Positions 18,946-29,499 of a stretch of DNA of 64,000 bases are shown piece after piece. Made by a program: the position numbers and the translations under genes. Within the stretch, counting starts at the first letter, position 1; each line of letters starts with the position of its first letter. The notes beneath the pieces are model-generated. The model searched no databases, had not been told where the DNA came from, and saw nothing but the letters and a program-made list of their open reading frames with translations. Origin of the DNA: Candidatus Avichristensenella intestinipullorum (GTDB taxonomy: Bacteria > Bacillota > Clostridia > Christensenellales > Aristaeellaceae). The DNA lies in assembly GCA_018713305.1 (NCBI GenBank), contig DVFI01000099.1, positions 1-64,000 of the forward strand. The letters run 5' to 3'.

Positions 18946-19888
18946 CGTGAAATCCGCATGGCTGCCGCTGCTGGTCTGCCTGCTTCTCCTGACATGTCCG
19001 GCCGCGCTGGCCGACGCCGTCTGTACGTCCTGCGGCCAGCCCATCGCCGCGCCGTCCGAAGTCACGGCGGAGTATTGCGTGTGGACCTGCGCAAACCCCG
19101 ACTGCCCGATGGACGGCAGGGCGGAAATCCGATACATGCACACCCCCCAGGCGCAAGCCGTTCCCTGTGACGAGACCGTGCCGTGCGCGTACGGCTGCGG
19201 CACGCAAATTGCCGGCCAGGCGCACAGCTTCCAGACCCATGTTTCCAACGGCGATGGCACGCACCGCCTCCAGTGCGACAATCCGGACTGTGACCAAGTA
19301 TTGGTGGAACAAACGCCTTGCAGCGGCGGCACGGCCACCTGTTCCAGCCCGGCCGTCTGCGTAATCTGCGGCGGTCCCTACGGAGAGAAGGATTTGAGCA
19401 CCCACATCTGGGGCGACTGGGTGGTCGACGGCGACGGCATGCACCGTTCCGGCTGTCTGCGCATGGGCTGCTGGGAAAACAGGCGGGATGTCTGCACGCG
19501 CTGGACGGTTGCGGCCGCGGACGGGCAGAGCGTCCAGGTCTGCCCCGTATGCGGGGGCATAGACGGCGAGCCCGCGCTGGTTCGGGTCGAAGGCGCGGAA
19601 TATACCATGGTGGACGGCGTGCTCCCGGACGGGGCATTGTGCGTGCGCGAGGGTACTCTGGCCGATGGGACGCGCGCGATGACCGTCGCCTTTGTTTCGG
19701 AAAGCGGCTTCGTCTCGACGGACAGCGCCTTTCGCGTGACCGTCCCGCTGGTTTCCGAACAGGATTTTTGCCTGCTGCGCGTCGGCCCGGGCAGCGTGCC
19801 GACCGAAATCCGGCACACGTTTTCCAGCGGCCTGCTGACGTTCCAGGCGCAGGGCCCCGGCGTATACCTGCTGCTGCCCGAAGCCTGA
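18946..19888 (+). CDS. Secreted Cys-rich (multiple CxxC) protein
   Basis: Signal peptide MKSAWLPLLVCLLLLTCPAALA; CTSC, CAYGC, CVICGGPYGE, CPVCGG; GTG start with GAAGGGGG RBS. Confidence 0.75.
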
Positions 19889-19962
19889 ATCCATACGGCA
19901 CGACTCACCCGCCCCTTCCTGCATCCCCGCGGATGTGTGCTCCATTTGTCGATACGCGATAT

Positions 19963-19989
19963 GCCCGCCCCCTGCGGCGGGCGTGTTTT
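19963..19989 (+). terminator. Intrinsic terminator
   Basis: GCCCGCC-N6-GGCGGGC followed by GTGTTTTT. Confidence 0.6.
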
Positions 19990-20008
19990 TGTCCTGCCCG
20001 CGCCGGCG

Positions 20009-20629
20009 TTACATGCCGCCGTCCGCCAGCGTCCGCGCCACGATTTCCAGCGCGCGCACCATGGTTTCCAGCGGCAGGGCGGGCGCCGACGGCTTGTCCC
20101 CGCACTGTTCCGGCAGATACGGCACATGAAGAAACCCGGCGCGCACGTCCGGACGGCGCGCATACAGCCAGTCCAGCACCGAATACAGCACATGATTGCA
20201 GACATATGTTCCCGCCGAGTTCGAGATATGTGCGGGAATGTCCGCCTGTGTCAGCGCGCTCACCAGTCTTTTGACGGGCAAAGTCGCCAGGTACGCGCAG
20301 GGACCGTCCGGCCGGATGGGCGCGTCCACGGGCCGGCAGCCCTCGTTGTCGGGCGCGGAGGCATCGTCCAGGTTCAGCGCCACGCGCTCCACGCTGATGC
20401 CCGTGCGCCCGCCCGCCTGCCCGACGCAGACGACCGCGTCCGGAGAGAGCGCCTCTATGGCCTCTATGGCCAGCGCGCCCGCCCGTTCAAACGCCACGGG
20501 CAGCCGCCGCGTGCGGATGGATGCGCCGCCGATGCGCTCCGGCAGCCGCTCCACGGCTGCCCAGGACGGATTGACCGCCTCTCCCCCGAAGGGTTCAAAG
20601 CCGGTAAACAGCAAAGAAACAGGACGCAT
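20009..20629 (-). CDS. pcp: Pyroglutamyl-peptidase I
   Basis: LLFTGFEPFGGEAVNPSW; SNSAGTYVCNHVLYS active-site Cys. Confidence 0.93.
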   Translation of the reverse strand: MRPVSLLFTGFEPFGGEAVNPSWAAVERLPERIGGASIRTRRLPVAFERAGALAIEAIEALSPDAVVCVGQAGGRTGISVERVALNLDDASAPDNEGCRPVDAPIRPDGPCAYLATLPVKRLVSALTQADIPAHISNSAGTYVCNHVLYSVLDWLYARRPDVRAGFLHVPYLPEQCGDKPSAPALPLETMVRALEIVARTLADGGM

Positions 20630-20799
20630 CGCTTTCCCTCCTGTTGTACAGCGGGCGGAGCGGAGCGTCTTTCCTTTCCGGCCCTGCTCCACGCTTTCCC
20701 GTCCGCCGCGGCGTATCGCGGGATTTCCCCGACGCCTCCATTATGCGAAAGCGCATGCGCCCTGTCAAGCCCGGCGCCAAACGGCTGCCGCGGGCGCGG

Positions 20800-21222
20800 C
20801 TATGCCAGCGCCGCGCCCAGCGCGCTGCATGCGTCCAGCGCTTCGTCGTCCGGCGCTTCGTTGCAGATGACGCTGTCGCAGACAAGCAGCGCGCCGTCGT
20901 CCGCACACCGGGTCTCCCAGCTGCGCATCCATTCCCCGTCTCCCCAGCCGTATGAGCCGAACAGGGCGATCCGCCTGCCCTGCAGCCCGCTTGCGCAGGC
21001 CGTGAACATGGGTTCGAATTCGCTTTCTTCCAGCTGCTCCACGCCCATCGAGGGGCAGCCAAAGGCGATGGCGTCAAATTCGTCCATCTGCCCCGCGTCA
21101 AAGGAAGCGGCAGGAATCAAGACAGCCTCCGCCCCTTTGCCTCTGGCGCCTTCCGCCACGGCTTCCGCCATCGCTTCCGTGTTGCCCGTGCCGCTCCAGT
21201 AGACAACTGCGATTTTGCTCAT
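20800..21222 (-). CDS. Flavodoxin
   Basis: VVYWSGTGNTEAMAEAV FMN loop; FGSYGWGDGEWM. Confidence 0.92.
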   Translation of the reverse strand: MSKIAVVYWSGTGNTEAMAEAVAEGARGKGAEAVLIPAASFDAGQMDEFDAIAFGCPSMGVEQLEESEFEPMFTACASGLQGRRIALFGSYGWGDGEWMRSWETRCADDGALLVCDSVICNEAPDDEALDACSALGAALA

Positions 21223-21260
21223 AACATACCAACCTTTCTTTGTATATCCTATTAGAAACA

Positions 21261-21812
21261 TCAACCGGCCACGGTAAGCCGCTCGATGGATTTCCCCTGC
21301 CGCCACTGCCGGCAATATATCCTGGTGCACTCCCTGTATTTTCGAAAGACGGCGCGCGCCGTCGCTTCGTCTCCGTACACCTTCCAGCATCCGATGCATT
21401 TATGGTTGCGCCCCTTGTTGTGAATAAAACCCAGCACGTCCTCCGGAGGATATCCCAGGAACAGGCCGATTTCATGGGGAAACGTGCCTTCCGATTTCAA
21501 CCTCTGGATGAGCCGAATCACGCATTGATTGACCCGCTCCGGCAGATAATCGTTTTCCTCCAGCAGCCTGCGCGCCTGCAAATCGGCAAAGTCACGCCGC
21601 AGCGCATTGGGACGGTAGAGATAAATCAACGCCCGTCCGCCGCCTGTGCGCAGAGGCAGCATGCGAACGCCCTTCGGCGCCAGCATCCGATTGAATCTGC
21701 AAAGCTCTTGCGTCAACTGCTTCCCGTCCCCATAGGAACAGGAAAACAAACTGCCCGTTTTCATTCCCGCCAGGGTGGGGGAACAATGGCGTATGACCAT
21801 TTCCTCAGACAT
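21261..21812 (-). CDS. DUF3793 family protein
   Basis: FPHEIGLFLGYPPEDVLGFIHNKGRNHKCIGCWKVYGDE signature. Confidence 0.88.
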   Translation of the reverse strand: MSEEMVIRHCSPTLAGMKTGSLFSCSYGDGKQLTQELCRFNRMLAPKGVRMLPLRTGGGRALIYLYRPNALRRDFADLQARRLLEENDYLPERVNQCVIRLIQRLKSEGTFPHEIGLFLGYPPEDVLGFIHNKGRNHKCIGCWKVYGDEATARAVFRKYRECTRIYCRQWRQGKSIERLTVAG

Positions 21813-21845
21813 AGCGTCTCCCGTACTTCGAATCCTTTGTCATAA

Positions 21846-21861
21846 GTTAGTTATTTCTAAC
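21846..21861. promoter_or_regulatory. Operator-like inverted repeat GTTAGTTATTTCTAAC (site 1)
   Basis: About 35 bp upstream of DUF3793 start. Confidence 0.75.
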
Positions 21862-21944
21862 CAATGTGCAAAGCCGCGCGCCCCTCCATCGGTTCCGCCG
21901 ATATCGGCGGACTTGCACGACCCGCTTATGCGCCGAATTCCTTG

Positions 21945-21960
21945 GTTAGTAATTTCTAAC
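21945..21960. promoter_or_regulatory. Operator-like inverted repeat GTTAGTAATTTCTAAC (site 2)
   Basis: 15/16 identical to site 1. Confidence 0.75.
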
Positions 21961-22356
21961 TACGGATGGCATTATACGACGCTTCCCTGCAAAAGTCAAT
22001 AGCAAACTGCGACGCTGCGCATTCCGCCCCATATCGCATGCCGCGCATCGGGCCCCGCTTTTCCATGCTGAATACCGCCGTCCAGGCAGCCGGGCCGGCG
22101 CTGCCAGGGCCGGGCCGGACAGACGGCCGCCAGCGCCCGTCCTCCTCTTCGGCGAGGCGGCCGCCCACGTGAACCCGGAAAGCGAGGAAGCGCCGGCGGC
22201 CCATGGAGACGTGATGCGGGACAGGACATCCTCAGATTGCCCGCCAGTGCAGAGCGTGCGGATGCCGGCGGCAAAAGCGGGAGACGCCCGGCTCCCGCCT
22301 TCTCTGCCCGCTCCCCGCATGGCTTCGCACCATGCCGCAAATCCGTGCATGGAGGG

Positions 22357-23719
22357 CTAGCGCCCGAGGCTTCCGGTCGCCCGCTTCCAGGCATACAATC
22401 CCACAAACACCAGCGAGGTCACCGCCCAGGACACGGGATAGCATGTCAGGGTAAAAAACAGGCTGGGAGCCGTCGGCGCCACGAAAAGCACCCAAATGAC
22501 CCGCACGCCGCAGGAAGCCATTAACGCCGCCATCATGGGGCGCAAGGTATCCCCCGCGCCGCGAATGGCGCCCGGCAGCACGCCTCCGGGCACATAGAGC
22601 ACATACAACGGAGCCAGCCAGGCCATGATTTGCCCCACGAGCGAGAGGACGCCTTCATCATCGACAAAGCAGCTGCCCAGCGGGACGGACCCGACGGTCA
22701 GCACGCCCCCTATCCCCGCTACGCACAACAGCGCCGATAGCGTGCCTATGCGAACGCCTTGCCTGGCACGGGCGGCTTGTCCGGCGCCGATATTCTGCGC
22801 TACCAACGTGGCGTTCGTAGCGCTCATGGCATCGCAAATCAGCCAGATGAGGAAATCCAGCTTGCCGCATACCGCCCAGGCCGCAATGCTTTCCGTACCA
22901 AACTGGTTGATGCTGGACTGCACCAGGATATTGGCTATCGGGTACAGCGCCGACTGTATCCCGGCCGGCAGCCCCAGCTTCAAAAACGCCCCGGTTTCCT
23001 GCCGGCAGGGCGGATGCCATTTCAAAGCCAGCCGGCAGGGCAGGCGTGTTCTGGACAAGGCCATGAGCATCAAAACGGCGCTGAGGCATTGCGCCAGCAA
23101 CGTCGTCACCGCCGTTCCCGTCACGCCCCAGCGAAGCACGCCCACGAAGACCACATCCAACAGGATATTGGCCAGTTTGACGGCAAGCAAAATGTAAAAA
23201 AGGCGTTCGCGAATCCCCCGCCGCACGAAAAATCCCCGCGCCCATGTTGTAGAGCATGGCGAACGCCAGGCCGGCGAAATAGAGCCGTACATATATCAGG
23301 GACTGCCGGTAGATATCGTCCGGCACCCGAATCATCCGGACGCACCAGGGCGCCAGCCCAACCCCCAGGATGGCCAAAAGGCTCCCGCCTATCAAAGCCA
23401 GCCCAAATGCGGCATGCGCTCCTTGCCGTATCTTTTCTGTTTCCCTGGCGCCAAAGTACTGCGCCAGGAGGACCGTGGCCCCCGAGGAAAGGCCCGTAAG
23501 GAAATTTACGGGCAGCTTCGTCAGGCTGTATACGCCGTCAATGGCGGCCAAAGCGCTGGCGCCGGCGAACCGCCCGATGATGATGCCGTCGGCCGTGGTG
23601 TAGAGCTGTTGAAACAGGCTCCCCGCCAGAAGAGGCAGGGCAAATTTCAGAATTCCCTTCCATACGGAACCGTCCGTTAAATCGGAGCGCTCAGAAGGAC
23701 TTTTTTGATATGACGCCAT
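22357..23719 (-). pseudogene. MATE efflux transporter disrupted by a frameshift at a homopolymer (A6 on + strand, 23196..23201)
   Basis: N-terminal half in ORF 22658..23806, C-terminal half in ORF 22357..23292; removing one A restores SRTPFYILLAVKLANILLDVVF. Confidence 0.85.
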
Positions 23720-24095
23720 CTTTTGCCGGCTCCTTTCCCCGCTGTCCCGGCGGCACGCAGACAGGCCCTGTCCTGTTCGGAGAATGCCTCTGCGGCCGCA
23801 CCGCACGGCGGCGCAGGTCTGCCGCTCCGCCCCACGGCTTCCTCTGCCGCAAAGCCATAAGAGTCCACGATACAGGCCCGAACGCCGGACGCCCCCTGGG
23901 CCATGGGCCGGAAAGCCGCCCCATCGGCCGAAGGCATGGCCGGACGGCGAAACTCCTTTCCGAAAGCGAAGGGAGCCAAAGCCGTCTGTCCGCCCAGAGC
24001 GCCCGCCTGCCCCCGGCCTATGCGCTTTGTCTGTTGCTCCCGGCGGCCCGGAGAAAGCGGCGGCCTGAAGCCGGCGGTCCCTTGTCCATATTATA

Positions 24096-24111
24096 ATTAG
24101 TTATTTCTAAC
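24096..24111. promoter_or_regulatory. Operator-like inverted repeat ATTAGTTATTTCTAAC (site 3)
   Basis: 15/16 identical to site 1; upstream of the frameshifted MATE gene. Confidence 0.7.
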
Positions 24112-24161
24112 TAGTCAATAGCCATTTCCCCGTACAGCACCCGAAATACAGCATCCGAAAG

Positions 24162-24199
24162 AAAAAACGCACCCCCGGAACGCCAGATTTCCGGGGGTG
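24162..24199 (-). terminator. Intrinsic terminator of rplM-rpsI
   Basis: CACCCCCGGAA-N8-TTCCGGGGGTG, then GCGTTTTTTC on minus strand. Confidence 0.85.
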
Positions 24200-24229
24200 T
24201 AAAGCCTGTTTTTCGGATAGGTCGGTCCC

Positions 24230-24622
24230 TTAGCGCTTGGAGAACTGCGGCGCGCGACGGGCGGCCTTGAGGCCGTACTTCTTGCGCTCCTTCATGCGCG
24301 GATCGCGCGTGAGGAAGCCTTCCTTCTTCAGCTGGGCGCGAAGGTCGGAATCCGCCTTGCACAGCGAGCGGGATACCGCGTGGCGAATGGCGCCCGCCTG
24401 TCCGGACAGGCCGCCGCCGCGGACGTTCACCAGGATGTCAAAGCGAGAGAGCGTCTCCGTCAGCACCAGCGGCTGCCGAACGGTCATTTTGAGCGTCTCC
24501 AAGCCAAAGTAATCATCGATATCGCGTTTATTGATAATGATTTTGCCGTCGCCGGGCACAAGGCGAACACGGGCGACAGCCTTCTTGCGGCGTCCAACGG
24601 CCTGATACGAAACCTGAGCCAT
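24230..24622 (-). CDS. rpsI: 30S ribosomal protein S9
   Basis: [38 protein letters not shown]. Confidence 0.98.
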   Translation of the reverse strand: MAQVSYQAVGRRKKAVARVRLVPGDGKIIINKRDIDDYFGLETLKMTVRQPLVLTETLSRFDILVNVRGGGLSGQAGAIRHAVSRSLCKADSDLRAQLKKEGFLTRDPRMKERKKYGLKAARRAPQFSKR

Positions 24623-24641
24623 GATGATCCTCCTTACCGCG

Positions 24642-25073
24642 TCACGAAAGTTTGAGCACTTCCGGCTGCTGCGCCGCATGCTCATGCTCCGGGCCGGCAT
24701 AGACCCGCAGCTTGGTGGCCATCTTGCGCCCGAGCGGGCCCTTGGGCAGCATGCCCACGATGGCGTGCTTGACGGCAAACTCCGGCTTGTCCTGCATCAG
24801 CTTGCGATAGGGGGTCTTTTTCAGGCCGCCCGGATAGCCGGTATGATGGTAATAGATCTTCTGGTCCAGTTTCCTGCCGGTGAGCACGACTTTATCGGCG
24901 TTGATGATGATGACATGATCGCCGGTGTCGGTATGCGGAGTATAGGTGGGCTTATGCTTGCCGCGCAGGATGTGCGCGACCTGGCTGGCCAGACGTCCGA
25001 GCACCATGCCCTCGGCATCGACAAGATACCATTTGCGCTCGACGGTAGCGGCCTTGGCCATAAACGTTGTCAC
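24642..25073 (-). CDS. rplM: 50S ribosomal protein L13 (GTG start inferred)
   Basis: [37 protein letters not shown]. Confidence 0.97.
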   Translation of the reverse strand: MTTFMAKAATVERKWYLVDAEGMVLGRLASQVAHILRGKHKPTYTPHTDTGDHVIIINADKVVLTGRKLDQKIYYHHTGYPGGLKKTPYRKLMQDKPEFAVKHAIVGMLPKGPLGRKMATKLRVYAGPEHEHAAQQPEVLKLS

Positions 25074-25558
25074 GTGCGATTCCTCCCATTTGGTCTTCGG
25101 GGACAAGGCCGCGGTGGTCAGTCGCCGCCTTCTGTTTCAATGGACCCGGGGCTAGCGGAGTCTATTGACGCAAGTGCTATTGTACCAAAGGAATCGCTGC
25201 CCTGTCAAGGCAAAATTCACCCGATTTCTGCGTTTTTGCGCATTTTGGCAGCCCCGGCCCGCTTCCGTGCCCGGCGGGCCCTGCGCGCCGGCCCTTTCCC
25301 CTCTCCGCCCAACCGTTCGCGCGAATGCGCCCGCTTCCCCGCCCGTCCGCGCCCGCCTGCGCGCGCTGCCGCCGCCGTACCGGAACACATCCCGAAACTA
25401 TCCTCTATACAGCGCCGAATGCTCCCCGGCACAGGGCCGTTTCCCGTCGAACGATTCCCCGCCGCGCGCGGCAGGAATCCGGGCCGGTCCGCCGAACACA
25501 GCACCCACGCGCGCCGGGCCGCCGCAGCCGGCGCCAGTTTCCGTGCAGGAGGACCATC

Positions 25559-26416
25559 ATGACGCCCGCAGCCCGCCACGCACCGCAGAACGCCCGAAGC
25601 GTATGGAGCATTCCCCTGCAGTCTATCCTGCCAAACCCCCGCCAGCCGCGCCGCACCTTTGACGAGGCGGCGCTGGGCGCGTTGGCCGCCTCCATCCGCC
25701 AGCTGGGGCTGCTGCAGCCCGTTGCCGTCCGCGCGGTGGACGCTTCGCGCTACGAGCTGATTGCCGGCGAGCGGCGGCTTCGCGCCTGCGCGCTGCTGGG
25801 CATGACGCACATTGACGCGCTGGTGCTCCCGGCCACCGCGCTCGGCAGCGCGCTGCTGGCGCTGGTGGAAAACCTGCAGCGCGAGGATTTGCATTATTTG
25901 GAAGAGGCGCAAGGGTATGCCGACGTGCTGCGCGAGGAGGGCATGACGCAGGAGCGCCTCGCCCGGCAAATCGGCAAAAGCCAGAGCGCCGTCGCCAACA
26001 AGCTCCGCCTTCTGCGCCTGGAAGCGCCCGTGTGCCAGGCGCTTCGCGCCTATGACCTGGGCGAGCGCCACGCCCGCGCCCTCCTCCGCCTGCCGCTGGC
26101 GTCTTTGCGCCTGGAAGCCGTGCAGCGCATGGGCGAGCAGCGCCTGACGGCGCGCCAGGCCGAAGCGCTGGCCCTCAGCCTGCTGTCCGCCCTGCAGCAA
26201 GACGGGCGTCCGGCGCGCCGGGTACTGCCGCTCATGCGCGACCACCGCCTCTACCTCAACGCCATTCGCGACGTGGTGCGCCAGATGCGCAAAGCGGGGC
26301 TCGACGCCGAGGAAACCGTCCGCGAGCAGCCCGACTGTGTGGAAATCATCGTGCGCATGCCCCGCTTTTCGCAAAAAACGCCCCCTGCGCAGGAGGCGAA
26401 GGCTGCGCGTCCCTGA
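25559..26416 (+). CDS. ParB/Noc-like partition/nucleoid-occlusion protein
   Basis: IPLQSILPNPRQPRRTFDEAAL, ELIAGERRLRACALLG, LVENLQREDLHYLEEAQGY. Confidence 0.93.
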   Translation: MTPAARHAPQNARSVWSIPLQSILPNPRQPRRTFDEAALGALAASIRQLGLLQPVAVRAVDASRYELIAGERRLRACALLGMTHIDALVLPATALGSALLALVENLQREDLHYLEEAQGYADVLREEGMTQERLARQIGKSQSAVANKLRLLRLEAPVCQALRAYDLGERHARALLRLPLASLRLEAVQRMGEQRLTARQAEALALSLLSALQQDGRPARRVLPLMRDHRLYLNAIRDVVRQMRKAGLDAEETVREQPDCVEIIVRMPRFSQKTPPAQEAKAARP

Positions 26417-26476
26417 AGGACCGCGCCTGTCCGCCCGTGCGCAGGGGCGCGCCGTCCTCCCCGTGGCGCACACCGG

Positions 26477-26635
26477 CTATAGGTCGTCCGCATCCTGCAC
26501 CGGCTTGCCTCCGTCCCGGGGCGTGCCGGTGTAGCTGCCGTCCACATCGCTCTTGTGGCGCCGGGAGAGCCTCGCCAACACCGCCAGCTTCCTCCGCAGC
26601 CGTTCCAGCCGCGCGTTTTGTTTGATTTCCTTCAT
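26477..26635 (-). CDS. 52-aa conserved-looking small protein [52 protein letters not shown]
   Basis: Read from raw sequence (below the ORF-track length cutoff); AAAGGAGGAGACAAAATG RBS. Confidence 0.75.
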   Translation of the reverse strand: MKEIKQNARLERLRRKLAVLARLSRRHKSDVDGSYTGTPRDGGKPVQDADDL

Positions 26636-26673
26636 TTTGTCTCCTCCTTTGCAAGCATTATCCCAAATATTCC

Positions 26674-26702
26674 TTGCGATTATCCGCCCGCCTTGCTATA
26701 CT
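26674..26702 (+). promoter_or_regulatory. Predicted promoter TTGCGA-N17-TATACT for fhs
   Basis: Upstream of AGGAGG and ATG at 26736. Confidence 0.6.
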
Positions 26703-26735
26703 GGAGTCAGCAAACAGCGGAGGAGGAACGTTTCT

Positions 26736-28400
26736 ATGGCATCGGATCTGGACATTGCCCGTAACGCGAAACCGCTGCCCATTGAACAGATTGCGGCGCG
26801 CGCAGGCCTGCGCGAAGGGACCTGGGCGCCATATGGCCGTGCCAAGGCCAAGGTGGATGCCGCCGCGTACGCGGACCTTGCGCCGCGCGCGAAGCTGGTT
26901 CTGGTTTCCGCCATTACGCCGACCCCGGCCGGCGAGGGCAAGACCACCGTAAGCATCGGCCTGGCGGACGCGCTCAACCGGCTGGGCAAAAAGGCCATGC
27001 TGGCGCTGCGGGAGCCGTCTCTGGGGCCGGTGTTCGGCGTCAAGGGCGGCGCGGCCGGAGGCGGCTATGCGCAGGTCATCCCCATGGAAGACATCAACCT
27101 GCATTTCACCGGCGACCTGCATGCCGTCACCGCGGCCAACAACCTGCTGGCCGCCATGGTGGACAACCATATCATGCAGGGGAACGCGCTGGGCATCGAC
27201 CCGCGCCAGGTGCTCTGGCGGCGGTGCATGGACATGAACGACCGGCAGCTGCGCGCCATTGTTTCGGGCCTGGGCGGCAAGGCCAACGGCATGCCGCGTG
27301 AAGACGGCTTTGACATTACGGCGGCCAGCGAAGTGATGGCGGTATTCTGCCTGGCGCGGGACATCCGGGATTTGCAGGAGCGCCTGGGCCGCATGCTGGT
27401 GGCGCGCACCTATGACGGCCGCCCTGTCTATGCCGCCGACGTGCGCGCGCAGGGCGCCATGACCGCGCTGCTGCGCGACGCGATGCAGCCCAACCTGGTT
27501 CAGACGCTGGAGCACACGCCCGCGCTGGTGCACGGCGGGCCGTTCGCCAACATCGCGCACGGCTGCAACACGGTCAGCGCAACGCGGCTGGCGATGAAGC
27601 TGGCGGACGTGGTGGTGACGGAAGCGGGCTTCGGCGCGGACCTGGGGGCGGAAAAATTCATCGATATCAAATGCAGGGCCTCCGGCCTGCGTCCGGACGC
27701 GATGGTCTTGGTCGCCACGGTGCGCGCGCTGAAGATGCACGGCGGCGTGCCCAAGGCGGAGCTGGGGGCGGAAAATCTGGACGCGCTGCGCAAAGGCCTT
27801 GCCAACCTGCTTCGCCATCTGCGCAACGTGCGCGAGGTATGGGGCTTGCCCGTCACCGTGGCGGTCAACCGCTTCAGCGCGGACACGCAGGCGGAAATCG
27901 ACCTGGTCATGGACGCCGTGCGGGCGCAAGGCGCGCGCATCGCGTTTTGCGACGTATGGGCGCGCGGCGGCGAGGGCGGCGAAGCGCTGGGCCGCATGGT
28001 GCTGGAATCCCTGGAAACGCCGGGCGATTTCCGCTTCACCTATGAGGACGCGCTGCCGCTCAAGGACAAAATTGCGGCGGTGTGTCAACGCGTCTACGGA
28101 GCCCGAAGCGTCGTCTGGGGCCGCGGGGTGCTGACGCAGCTGAAAAAGCTGGAAAGCGAAGGGTGCGCGCAGATGCCCGTGTGCATTGCCAAGACACAGT
28201 ATTCCTTCAGCGACAACCCCAAGCTGCTGGGCGCTCCGGAGGGCTTTGAAGTCACCATCCGCAGCGTGCGCCTCTCGCGCGGCGCAGGGTTTGTGGTCGC
28301 CTTTGCCGGCGACATCATCGCCATGCCGGGCCTGCCGCCGCAGCCCGCGGCCGACGGTATCGGCGTGGATGAAAACGGCGAGATATTCGGTCTGTTCTAG
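26736..28400 (+). CDS. fhs: Formate--tetrahydrofolate ligase
   Basis: [55 protein letters not shown]. Confidence 0.97.
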   Translation: MASDLDIARNAKPLPIEQIAARAGLREGTWAPYGRAKAKVDAAAYADLAPRAKLVLVSAITPTPAGEGKTTVSIGLADALNRLGKKAMLALREPSLGPVFGVKGGAAGGGYAQVIPMEDINLHFTGDLHAVTAANNLLAAMVDNHIMQGNALGIDPRQVLWRRCMDMNDRQLRAIVSGLGGKANGMPREDGFDITAASEVMAVFCLARDIRDLQERLGRMLVARTYDGRPVYAADVRAQGAMTALLRDAMQPNLVQTLEHTPALVHGGPFANIAHGCNTVSATRLAMKLADVVVTEAGFGADLGAEKFIDIKCRASGLRPDAMVLVATVRALKMHGGVPKAELGAENLDALRKGLANLLRHLRNVREVWGLPVTVAVNRFSADTQAEIDLVMDAVRAQGARIAFCDVWARGGEGGEALGRMVLESLETPGDFRFTYEDALPLKDKIAAVCQRVYGARSVVWGRGVLTQLKKLESEGCAQMPVCIAKTQYSFSDNPKLLGAPEGFEVTIRSVRLSRGAGFVVAFAGDIIAMPGLPPQPAADGIGVDENGEIFGLF

Positions 28401-28477
28401 GAAATACAGGGACCGGGCCGGAACCGCGCGCCCCGGTGCGCCGGAGGCGCGAATCCCGCCCCTTTTTCAAGCCTGTT

Positions 28478-28517
28478 TCCCCCGCGCCGGGCCGTGCGGC
28501 AGGCCGGGGGTTTTTTC
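28478..28517 (+). terminator. Probable intrinsic terminator of fhs
   Basis: CCCCGCGCC...GGCCGGGG followed by GTTTTTTC. Confidence 0.5.
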
Positions 28518-28568
28518 GGGGGCGCTGGCGAGGAAACCAAAGAGAACGGAACAGGGAGGACTGCGGGC

Positions 28569-29468
28569 ATGCGTGCGACTTCCGCTTCCCGGCGTATGCT
28601 GTATGGGGGGCTCATCCTGCTGGAGTGCCTGCTCTGGGGGTTGGGAAATCCGCTGATTAAAATCGGCGGCCAGGGCATCGCGCCCTTTTCGTCCATTGCG
28701 CTGCGCTTTTCGCTGGCTTTTCTGGCGTTTGTTCTGGTGTTTGGCCGGCGCGTATGGAGGGGACTGCGCGGCGTGCGCCCCGGGCCGTGCCTGGCGGTCT
28801 GCGTGTTCACCGCGCTGTCCTTCACGCTCAGCAGCCTGGCGCTGATGTACACGCAGGCCAATATCGCGGGCTTTCTGATGGGGGTTGCCGTGCTCTTTTC
28901 TCCCTTCCTGGACCCCATCATTCTGCGCACGCGCTTTCAGTGGAGGATTCTTCCGGTCATCGCCGTCGTCTGCGTGGGGATGTATCTGCTGTGCGGAGGC
29001 TCCGACGGGTTTGTCTTTGGGCTGGGAGAAATCCTGGCGCTCCTGTGCTCCCTGTGCTTTGCCATCATGCTGGCGCTGAGCGAAAAATACGTTTCGCAGG
29101 TAGACCCCATCGCGCTGTCCACGATTCAGTGCGGCGCGGCGGCCATCCTGTGCATCGCGTGCATGTTTCTCTTTGAAGGCGGCTTGGACCTGCAGGCGCT
29201 GTCGAACCGCAAAGCGCTGGGCGCGGTAGTCTATGTGGCGCTGGGCGGCACATGCGCGGCCTATGTGCTGCAAAACGTCGCCATGCACCACATATCGGCC
29301 ACGTTCGCCGCGCTGGCCTTTTGTACGGAGCCCGTGTTTACGGCGCTGTTCGCCTATCTGCTGCTCGGGGAAACGCTCAGCGCGCAGGGGTTCGTGGGCG
29401 CCGGCATTGTGCTGGCCGGCGTCATGGCGGCGTCGGTATGGCCGGCGGAGCGCAGCCGAAAGGCGTAA
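28569..29468 (+). CDS. DMT superfamily (EamA) transporter
   Basis: Two EamA repeats, 10 TM pattern, FALLAYLLLGE-like motif. Confidence 0.9.
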   Translation: MRATSASRRMLYGGLILLECLLWGLGNPLIKIGGQGIAPFSSIALRFSLAFLAFVLVFGRRVWRGLRGVRPGPCLAVCVFTALSFTLSSLALMYTQANIAGFLMGVAVLFSPFLDPIILRTRFQWRILPVIAVVCVGMYLLCGGSDGFVFGLGEILALLCSLCFAIMLALSEKYVSQVDPIALSTIQCGAAAILCIACMFLFEGGLDLQALSNRKALGAVVYVALGGTCAAYVLQNVAMHHISATFAALAFCTEPVFTALFAYLLLGETLSAQGFVGAGIVLAGVMAASVWPAERSRKA

Positions 29469-29499
29469 CCGCGCCCCCTTTTTTGAACGCCGCGCCCGA

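Noticed and set aside
21240-21256. Possible fourth GTTAG-type operator between DUF3793 and flavodoxin (ctattagaaacatcaac)
   Set aside because: Only a half-site matches; not enough to call.
21961-22356. ORFs between DUF3793 and the MATE gene
   Set aside because: Several overlapping frames of similar length, no recognisable motif, RBS or consistent codon usage; left as intergenic.
23720-24095. Possible gene (100 aa) between site 3 and the MATE start
   Set aside because: Low-complexity Ala/Gly/Arg translation with no motif; more likely a long leader or decayed sequence.
25074-25200. Possible L13 leader RNA upstream of rplM
   Set aside because: Ribosomal leaders are known here in Firmicutes, but I could not identify a convincing conserved structure by eye.
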